Source of the DNA: JBPRGG01 sp051418075
Lineage (GTDB): Bacteria; Bacteroidota; Bacteroidia; Cytophagales; Cyclobacteriaceae
Assembly: GCA_051418075.1 (NCBI GenBank)
Contig: JBPRGG010000065.1
Location: 1-5,811, forward strand
Direction of reading: 5' to 3'
Length of the DNA: 5,811 bases
Shown here: piece after piece, positions 1 to 4,356 of the stretch
Position numbering within the stretch: position 1 is the first letter of the stretch
Layout of the letters: every line of letters begins with the position of its first letter
The notes under the pieces: generated by a model
Seen by the model: only the letters and a program-made list of their open reading frames with translations
Told to the model about the DNA's origin: nothing
The model's database searches: none
Made by a program: the position numbers and the translations under genes

Positions 1-246
1 TTAAGGTAGATAGTTGCTATAAGCAGATATGCTAAGGAATTACTCAGTTGGTTATTGATGGATGCTGCTTTGTAATGTACATGCTACCTTACCTCATTTT
101 TTGTCCTGGCCAGACCAAAAAAATCAAGACAGAAAAAAAAGCCCTCACCTGCCGCGGCCTTTACGCTCAAGGCCATCTTGGCCTGGCACTTCATCGCACC
201 TGCATTTTCTGTCGGGCCAGCGCTTTTTTTGATTTTCTGATAATTA
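1..246. repeat. Modular palindromic intergenic repeat, copy 1 (lacks the central hairpin)
   Basis: This stretch aligns without gaps to 322-436 over its first 115 bases and then, after a 34-base gap, to 471-600. It may begin before the window. Visible structure: TAAGGTAG (2-9) is the perfect inverse of CTACCTTA (84-91); GACAGAAAA (128-136) is the inverse of TTTTCTGTC (205-213); GGCCTT (156-161) pairs with AAGGCC (169-174), which overlaps a second palindrome, GGCCATCTTGGCC (171-183). The short reading frame at 48-254 crosses the whole repeat and is repeat translation rather than a gene. The element carries no transposase, so it is a non-autonomous or structural repeat. Its mechanism of spread is unknown. 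Confidence 0.85.
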
Positions 247-286
247 ATAAATAGATCAAATACATTACGGTGAATGTTCTGGTAAG

Positions 287-315
287 TTCGTCATTTCGAC
301 ATCAGGAGAAATCTG
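287..315. repeat. Fragment of a second intergenic repeat type (CGTCATTTCGAC...GAGAAATCTG)
   Basis: The segment contains GTCATTTCGAC followed closely by GGAGAAATCTG, with ATTTC and GAAAT forming a short inverted repeat. From memory, motifs of the form GTCATTTCGA...GAGAAATCT are dispersed in many Bacteroidota genomes; this is recall, not a search. Only one copy occurs here, lying in the gap between repeat copies 1 and 2, so the window alone cannot prove that it is repetitive. Confidence 0.35.
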
Positions 316-321
316 TTTGGG

Positions 322-618
322 TTAAGGTAGGTAGTTGCTATAAGCAGATATGCTACGGAATTATTCAGATGGTTTTTGGTATTTTCTGCTTTGTAATTTA
401 CATGCTACCTTATAGGATCTTTTGTCCTGGCCGGACGGGCGGTACTTTTTGCCTTGATGCAAAAAGTACCCAAAAAAATCAAGACAGAAAAAAATTCCCA
501 CACCTGCCGCGGCCTTTGCGCCCGGGGCCATCTTGGCCTGGCACACCGTAGTACCTGCATTTTCTGTCGGGCCAGCGCTTCATGGATTTTGTGATAATTA
601 TAGTCCTGATGTAATCAT
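322..618. repeat. Modular palindromic intergenic repeat, copy 2 (most complete copy)
   Basis: This is the fullest copy. The left module runs from TAAGGTAG (323-330) to its inverse CTACCTTA (405-412), with exactly the same 74-base spacing as in copy 1. A central hairpin (441-470) is absent from copy 1. The right module is bounded by GACAGAAAA (483-491) and TTTTCTGTC (560-568) and contains the palindrome GGCCATCTTGGCC (526-538). A tail (593-618) is identical over 26 bases to 3801-3826 of copy 3, and weaker similarity continues to about 660. Short frames on both strands here (270-551 plus, 361-546 minus) are repeat translations and are not called as genes. Confidence 0.85.
441..483 (+). other. 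Perfect 12-bp hairpin with a loop complementary to downstream sequence
   Basis: GGTACTTTTTGC (441-452) and GCAAAAAGTACC (459-470) form a perfect 12-bp stem around the six-base loop CTTGAT (453-458). The loop is exactly complementary to ATCAAG at 478-483, so an H-type pseudoknot is geometrically possible if the region is transcribed. An A-run separates the stem from ATCAAG and no T-tract follows on the plus strand, so it is not a standard plus-strand terminator. I remember similar hairpins between genes of many Bacteroidota, unverified here. Copy 1 lacks the hairpin but keeps ATCAAG (123-128). Confidence 0.7.
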
Positions 619-886
619 AAAATTCTCAGACAAATTCAATGGCGGTCGTTGATCATCCGTCAAAGAATGCTTCATTATCTAATTGTTTTTTGCCGGGAAA
701 AAGGGTATTACAAATGACGTACATCAGGTATGGATCTGGAAAAATCTGTACTTTTTCCTGGATTTACCTCTAAAATCACTTTTTATTAGGGTTTCCAATA
801 GGCTTTTCTACTAATTTCTGCCTATTTATTGGGCATTATTCAGCTAATTTGTTAATCTTGTAATTATATCATTAAACTTTTTAACT
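619..886. other. Gene-free spacer before the histone-like gene
   Basis: No convincing gene is present. A frame of about 44 codons starts at ATG 639, but its translation shows no family resemblance and it begins in sequence related to the repeat tail. GGAAAAA (738-744) and TTTTTCC (752-758) form a modest hairpin without a clean T-tract. The last 60 bases are AT-rich and should hold the promoter of the downstream gene. Confidence 0.6.
829..860 (+). promoter_or_regulatory. Candidate Bacteroidota-type promoter for the histone-like gene
   Basis: TAATCTTG (853-860) matches the Bacteroidota -7 element TAnnTTTG except for one base, and a TTG lies at 829-831. The spacing of 21 bases is a little longer than the usual 17-19, so this is weak. 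It would give a leader of roughly 20 bases before the ATG at 887. No Shine-Dalgarno sequence is seen; the AT-rich leader is normal for the phylum. Confidence 0.3.
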
Positions 887-1063
887 ATGGAAACTTTCAA
901 CAAAATCAAAGAACTGATTGAGCAAACCCAAAAAGATGCTGAAGCTTTTTATGATAAAGGCAATAAAGCAGCCGGTACCAGGCTTAGAAAAGCCATGCTG
1001 GAAGTCAAAAATATGGCTCATGATCTAAGAAAAGAGGTTACAGATAAGAAAAATGAAGCCTAG
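887..1063 (+). CDS. Histone H1-like (Hc1-type) DNA-binding protein, 58 residues
   Basis: The frame from ATG 887 to TAG 1061-1063 encodes a lysine-rich, fully helical protein beginning METFNKIKELIEQTQKDAEA. Its signature is KGNKAAGTRLRKAMLEVK at residues 24-41, which I recognise as the core of the Bacteroidota histone H1-like family related to chlamydial Hc1 (Pfam Hc1). Two amphipathic helices (about 1-22 and 28-55) with basic faces fit nucleoid binding; the protein ends in a charged KKNEA tail. About 58-60 residues is the usual length in this phylum, so it looks complete. It stands alone with an AT-rich leader and a strong terminator 23 bases after the stop, indicating a one-gene transcript. 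The exact role (compaction or general DNA binding) is inferred from the family. No signal peptide or membrane segment is present. Confidence 0.88.
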   Translation: METFNKIKELIEQTQKDAEAFYDKGNKAAGTRLRKAMLEVKNMAHDLRKEVTDKKNEA

Positions 1064-1085
1064 GTAGCTCACCGAAAAAACAATT

Positions 1086-1115
1086 AAATGAGGCTTTAAG
1101 CCTCATTTTTTGTTT
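1086..1115 (+). terminator. Rho-independent terminator of the histone-like gene
   Basis: AAATGAGGCTT (1086-1096) and AAGCCTCATTT (1098-1108) are perfect inverse arms around one base. In RNA, GAGGC/GCCTC would close a loop of about five bases. A run of T from 1106 to 1111 followed by GTTT completes the intrinsic terminator, 23 bases after the stop codon. Confidence 0.9.
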
Positions 1116-1612
1116 ACTGCTCTTCAAGTTTTTTTTATTTAGCATAAGTCCCGAAATGCCTTACTTGATTCGATCATTTTTTTGAATATTACTTAATAAC
1201 TTATTCAAGAATTTCTTCAAGAGCCTGAATGGTGATGCCTCTTAGAATTTTTCTTCAGCAATAGCCGGGCTTATCATCGGAATTCATCCATAATTTGTAA
1301 AATCAATTTTCCTCCATTTTCCAGAAGAAGAATATTAACAACAATTGTCATATCAAATATCAAGACACAGTTATCATGGGCTCTTTTCATTTAAAAATAA
1401 TGGCTTGATCAATAATATTAATTAATAGATTAGAAAAAAAAGGAGAAATACAAATTAATTCAGTCAAATTTCTTTATGCCCCTAACATAAGCTATATAAA
1501 ATTTGTTAAGATTAAAAATGTTAATATATGTGTCCCAAATAGTTCATCATCAATAGGATACATACTGAAAAACATAATCTTAAAATATTTTTTAATCTTA
1601 AATTCACAAACT
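1116..1612. other. AT-rich intergenic region, no gene supported
   Basis: About 500 bases lie between the terminator and the next start codon. I find no convincing gene on either strand. A minus-strand frame of 38 codons (1390 down to 1274, ending QIMDEFR) has no recognisable family. TTGAATA (1182-1188) and TATTCAA (1202-1208) form a short inverted repeat. The last 110 bases carry the repeats described separately. The sequence AATTTG (1500-1505), with partial TAnnTTTG similarity, could be part of a -7 element for the downstream gene, which would give a leader of about 100 bases. This is a weak match. Confidence 0.6.
1506..1602 (+). promoter_or_regulatory. 13-bp inverted repeat plus direct repeat before the 583-residue membrane protein gene
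   Basis: TTAAGATTAAAAA (1506-1518) is the exact inverse of TTTTTAATCTTAA (1589-1601). The ten-base word TAATCTTAAA also occurs at 1575-1584 and 1593-1602, 18 bases apart, so the core TAATCTTAA occurs three times, once inverted. The last copy ends 10 bases before the ATG at 1613. Either a protein binds these sites, or the arms pair in the leader RNA, placing a stem immediately before the start codon. The AT-rich setting raises the chance of coincidence, but 13 perfect bases is long. Confidence 0.45.
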
Positions 1613-3364
1613 ATGAAAAAACCCATATTTGTTTTTTTATTTTCTATATGTTTTTTTTCCATCAGTCACATTTCTTATGCCCAGGGGGCTGCATTAATGC
1701 AATTTGGTGGAGAGTTTTTGCTTGCCTTATTGGCCGGAGTGATCCTGGCTTTTGGTTTTCAGGCATTAATGACCCTCATTTCTGTAGCTGGCGGAATTGC
1801 TGCAGTGGGTCCCTTTAATAAAAATACCTCTGACAGTTCTGATAAAAACAAATCAAATCAGGACCGATCTCATAGTAATGAAAAAAGTAGTTCCATAGGT
1901 CCAAAAATAAGTTCGGCATTTGGCATCTGGACTATGCTCACAGTGAGCATTTCATTGTTTTTTGCCTGCTGGTTAAGTTTAAAACTTATTTTAATAGAGA
2001 GTAACACCCTGGCCCTGGTGCTAAGTTTAGTGATTTGGGCGGCCTTTTTTACCACCATGATGTATTTGGAAATGAAATCGGTATCATCAATGGCAGGAGG
2101 ATTATTTAAACTCGCCAGAGAAGCATTGAAATCATCATTTAATACAGCAAAATCTGTTTTTGAAACCGGTCAGGCAAAGAAAGTTCAGCGCACAATTGAT
2201 CATTCAATCGACAGAATACAGGAAGAAGTTAATGAGCAGTGGAACACTGATGAACTTGTTAGTAAGCTGGATGAGTATGTGGAAAAACTACAACCAGAGC
2301 CCTTGGATTACGACCGTATTGAAGCAGAGCTTAAAACTGTTTTGAATGAAATTGAGGCAGAACAGAAAACCACCTATCAAACTGAAGGTCTGGATCAGAA
2401 AACATTCATCAATATTGCCGAAAAACAACCAAATTTAAGTAAGCAAGAGGTTAAGCAAGTAGGAGATATTTTTAACAAGGTAAAATCTGCCAATCAGCAA
2501 GGAAACTCTAAAGCAGAAAAAGTAGCGGCCGGTTTGGACAAATTAACACCCGGATCAGAACAAAAAACGGCTCAGGTCAGACAAAAGGTAGCAGATTACT
2601 TGAGAAATACCGAAGCTGAAGAAGTGCAACCGGAAAAATTGGAACATGATCTGGAAGAGATCATCAATGATCCTAAAAGTTCTAAAGAAGTGATAATGAA
2701 CCGGGTAGATCAAATGGATAAGGATACCCTGGTAGACTTGGTAAAAGGAACGGGAGATGGGATGAATGATCAAAAAGCCAGAAAAATAGTAGAACAGGCT
2801 GAAAAAGCCCTGGATAAAGTAAAACAGGTGTTGCATTCTTCCAGTACAGGGGCAAAGGATAAAATAGCTCAGACACAGTCGGAAAGTGATGGAGAGCAAG
2901 GAGAGATGGAGCGTAAGGCTCAAGGCAAAAAGATTGATTATGAAATGAAGCTGAGAACTTTTTTTAATGGTATGAACCGACCAGAATTTAATTATGAAAA
3001 AATTAAACTGGATTTCATGAGAATGTTCAGAGATCCAAAAGCCAGTCCTGGTATTATCAGAAGAAGATTGCAGCAAATGGATCGTGATTCATTGATCACC
3101 CTGATCAGTCAAAAAAAGAATATTTCACGACAGGATGCAGAAAATATTTTTAATAAATATGATGATGCCAGAAACCAGGTCATTCAAAAAGCAGAACAAC
3201 TGGAATCTCAGGTCACTGAAAAATTCAACCAAACCAAACAGGCTACCCTGAATCAATTGGAGGCAACCCGAAAAACTGCGGCAACTGCAGCCTGGTGGCT
3301 GGTAGCAACTGCCATTGTTTCAGGAGGAGCTGCGGTATTAGGTGGTATTTTAGCCATTACCTGA
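1613..3364 (+). CDS. Uncharacterised membrane protein: signal peptide, four membrane segments, three helical repeat units
   Basis: Function unknown. Residues 1-23 form a signal peptide with a likely cleavage site SYA|Q. Membrane segments lie at about 34-63, 103-127, 131-152 and 556-582 (WWLVATAIVSGGAAVLGG). A Ser/Asn/Lys-rich loop covers 67-102. Residues 155-555 are charged and helical; positively charged flanks suggest they are cytoplasmic. This part holds three diverged units: about 213-292, 320-404 and 440-525. Each has a basic/aromatic helix, then a [LF]xY/H-type helix (LDYDRIEAEL; PEKLEHDLEEI; FNYEKIKLDF), then D-x-x-[TS]-[LF] (DQKTF 261; DKDTL 369; DRDSL 490) and a final helix. From memory, related proteins with the same N-terminal segment and WW-containing C-terminal anchor occur in cyanobacteria and other phyla as hypothetical proteins; I could not search. 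ATG 1613 is chosen because it yields the signal peptide; no Shine-Dalgarno is seen. It is transcribed alone and converges on tatA. A structural, adhesion or stress role is only a guess. Confidence 0.85.
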   Translation: MKKPIFVFLFSICFFSISHISYAQGAALMQFGGEFLLALLAGVILAFGFQALMTLISVAGGIAAVGPFNKNTSDSSDKNKSNQDRSHSNEKSSSIGPKISSAFGIWTMLTVSISLFFACWLSLKLILIESNTLALVLSLVIWAAFFTTMMYLEMKSVSSMAGGLFKLAREALKSSFNTAKSVFETGQAKKVQRTIDHSIDRIQEEVNEQWNTDELVSKLDEYVEKLQPEPLDYDRIEAELKTVLNEIEAEQKTTYQTEGLDQKTFINIAEKQPNLSKQEVKQVGDIFNKVKSANQQGNSKAEKVAAGLDKLTPGSEQKTAQVRQKVADYLRNTEAEEVQPEKLEHDLEEIINDPKSSKEVIMNRVDQMDKDTLVDLVKGTGDGMNDQKARKIVEQAEKALDKVKQVLHSSSTGAKDKIAQTQSESDGEQGEMERKAQGKKIDYEMKLRTFFNGMNRPEFNYEKIKLDFMRMFRDPKASPGIIRRRLQQMDRDSLITLISQKKNISRQDAENIFNKYDDARNQVIQKAEQLESQVTEKFNQTKQATLNQLEATRKTAATAAWWLVATAIVSGGAAVLGGILAIT

Positions 3365-3393
3365 AACCTTTATTAAATAATAGTATACAGTTG

Positions 3394-3426
3394 AAAGCAG
3401 GAAATCATGACTATTTCCTGCTTTTA
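3394..3426. terminator. Shared terminator between the convergent membrane protein and tatA genes
   Basis: AAAGCAGGAAAT (3394-3405) and ATTTCCTGCTTT (3413-3424) form a perfect 12-bp stem with a seven-base loop (CATGACT). On the plus strand it ends in CTTTTA, 30 bases after the stop at 3364. On the minus strand the tatA stop codon (3426-3424) touches the stem by one base, so the same hairpin probably ends that transcript too. T-tracts are short on both sides. Confidence 0.8.
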
Positions 3427-3603
3427 CCTTATATCAAGGTCTTTTTTAATGTTATCAGTTATCTGCCTGAATTCCCTGATAGCTTTGCCAATGGATCGGG
3501 CCATTGCCGGTATTTCTTTTCCCCCAAATAAAACCAGGGTCACAAAAAGGATCAGCAGGATTTCCCATCCTCCCATTCCCAATATCAATAAAACTGTGTT
3601 CAT
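3424..3603 (-). CDS. tatA: TatA/TatE-type subunit of the twin-arginine translocase, 59 residues
   Basis: Read on the minus strand from ATG 3603-3601 to TAA 3426-3424. The protein has the classic TatA plan: a short N-terminus, one membrane helix at about residues 12-26 (GGWEILLILFVTLVLF), the hinge FGGKEIP (26-32) with the conserved Phe-Gly, and an amphipathic helix MARSIGKAIREFRQ (34-47), followed by a short charged tail. TatA subunits multimerise in the inner membrane and, with TatC, move folded proteins bearing twin-arginine signals into the periplasm. Glu14 sits where the family has a polar residue at the start of the membrane helix. At 59 residues it is at the short end, but nothing essential is missing. 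ATG at codon 10 (MGGWEI) is an alternative start. No tatC is visible nearby, and separate tatA genes are common in the phylum. The plus-strand frames over this region are shadows of it. Confidence 0.9.
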   Translation of the reverse strand: MNTVLLILGMGGWEILLILFVTLVLFGGKEIPAMARSIGKAIREFRQITDNIKKDLDIR

Positions 3604-3635
3604 TTTTTAATCCATCCCAAAATATGATTCCTATT

Positions 3636-3643
3636 CAAAATTA
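3636..3643 (-). promoter_or_regulatory. Candidate -7 promoter element for tatA
   Basis: On the minus strand this reads TAATTTTG, an exact match to the Bacteroidota -7 consensus TAnnTTTG. It lies about 32 bases before the tatA ATG, leaving a plausible leader of about 25 bases. I do not find a clear TTG at the expected -33 distance, so the call rests on one half of the promoter. Confidence 0.35.
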
Positions 3644-3731
3644 AGCGAGAAAATGATTGAAATTATATAAGCCTGAATTTTTATTTTAACAAAGCCTATC
3701 AATCTGTCAGGTACCTTAAAGCTATAGCCAT

Positions 3732-3826
3732 AGGCCATCTTGGCCTGGCACTTCATCGCACCTGCATTTTCTGTCGGGCCAGCGCTTTTTTTGATTTTCA
3801 GATAATTATAGTCCTGATGTAATCAT
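3732..3826. repeat. Modular palindromic intergenic repeat, copy 3 (left part missing)
   Basis: This copy starts abruptly within the right module at AGGCCATCTTGGCC. Positions 3732-3799 are identical to 170-237 of copy 1 over 68 bases, with a single mismatch before GATAATTA. Positions 3801-3826 are identical to 593-618 of copy 2, and looser similarity continues to about 3875. The left module, the hairpin and the GACAGAAAA arm are all absent. It lies 129 bases upstream of the tatA start in intergenic DNA. A TACCTTA word at 3712-3718, resembling a left-module arm, may mark an internal deletion but could be chance. Confidence 0.85.
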
Positions 3827-4002
3827 TATTCAGGCAAATTTAGCGGGGGGCAGTAGTTGATGATCCAGGATGATTCGAATAGCATCTTTTATTAGTTGGC
3901 GGCATTTGCTATTGGTTATTACATCAAAACCTCCCTTAATTGATTTCGGCGACATCAATTTTAGCGGAAACTCCAAACAGAATTCTGGTGCTGGTTGTAT
4001 TT

Positions 4003-4022
4003 AGCTGGAAGCTGGAAGGAAT
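4003..4022. repeat. GCTGGAA heptamer repeat, upstream side of the peroxidase gene
   Basis: AGCTGGA followed directly by AGCTGGA and AGGAAT gives two heptamer units. CTGGTGCTGGTTG lies just before it (3985-3997). GAAGCTGGAAGGAAT (4008-4022) recurs exactly at 5749-5763, after the peroxidase gene. Short heptamer arrays of this kind suggest slippage-prone intergenic DNA. Confidence 0.6.
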
Positions 4023-4294
4023 TGGCAGTTGATAATAGGCAATGGTTCATGGTTTAGCAGGGGCTTGGTTTGGGATGTAAAAGGTGGGGTTTTTGATTTA
4101 CTGCTGAATATTCGTTTTGGCAAGTGGTATGGAGGCGGCCAAAAACCGAAATGGCTGGTGGGATGGCCGATTTTGGCGCCGGGTGGCTGGTGTGGAGGCC
4201 TTGTGGGTGGGGATGCGGGAACCCTAAAAAAATGGAGAAGGACAAAAAATCCGGAGGTGAATTGATCTCTAAAAAATATTGATGTTTAAACGAC

Positions 4295-4311
4295 AAAGTT
4301 AGGTAAAGTTA
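4295..4311 (+). promoter_or_regulatory. Paired AAAGTTA words, possible operator before the peroxidase gene
   Basis: AAAGTTA occurs at 4295-4301 and again at 4305-4311, exactly 10 bases apart and so on the same face of the helix, 46 bases before the ATG. A regulator binding a direct repeat would fit, but the words are short and chance cannot be excluded. No convincing -33/-7 promoter pair is seen nearby. Confidence 0.2.
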
Positions 4312-4356
4312 CTCTTATTAGAGGCGAAAGTGTATTTAAGCTAAATTGCCGGTATT

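Larger units (their letters stand above)
3827..4356. other. Gene-free region upstream of the peroxidase, becoming G-rich
   Basis: I see no supported gene. The first 50 bases are the degenerate tail of repeat copy 3. AATTGAT (3938-3944) and ATCAATT (3954-3960) form a short inverted repeat. From about 4000 the plus strand becomes rich in GG and GGG words. Opposing frames at 4029-4265 (plus) and 4054-4296 (minus) both stay open, but neither translation has domain-like character and both are Trp/Gly/Pro-rich as expected from skewed composition. GGCGGCCAAAAACC (4134-4147) and GCCGATTTTGGCGCC (4166-4180) make an imperfect hairpin. The peroxidase promoter should lie in the last 100 bases. Confidence 0.55.

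Noticed and set aside
48..254. 68-codon plus-strand frame, and the related 93-codon frame at 270-551
   Set aside because: Both are translations of the same intergenic repeat, sharing a CPG[QR]T-type stretch only because the DNA repeats. The 34-base hairpin present in one copy would shift the frame, showing there is no coding constraint.
361..546. 61-codon minus-strand frame
   Set aside because: It lies entirely within repeat copy 2 and runs through its hairpin; no family resemblance.
738..758. GGAAAAA/TTTTTCC hairpin as a terminator
   Set aside because: The stem is only seven pairs, mostly A-T, has no T-tract after it and no gene upstream to terminate.
1274..1390. 38-codon minus-strand frame containing ENGGKLILQIMDEF, with ILRGITIQALEEILE in another frame beyond it
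   Set aside because: It loosely recalls a histidine kinase ATPase segment and might be a decayed gene, but stops and a frame change interrupt it and the similarity is too short to support a pseudogene call.
2555..3076. 173-codon minus-strand frame, and the 200-codon minus-strand frame at 4810-5412
   Set aside because: They are shadows of strongly supported genes on the plus strand with signal peptides and domain motifs; the shadow translations are low-complexity.
3295..3610. Plus-strand frames of 78 and 67 codons (3295-3531 and 3407-3610)
   Set aside because: They are antisense to the clear tatA gene or overlap the end of the 583-residue protein, and show no domain character.
4029..4296. 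Opposing 78- and 80-codon frames on the two strands
   Set aside because: Both are open because of G-rich composition; Trp/Gly-rich and Pro/His-rich translations with no recognisable family and no start context to favour either.
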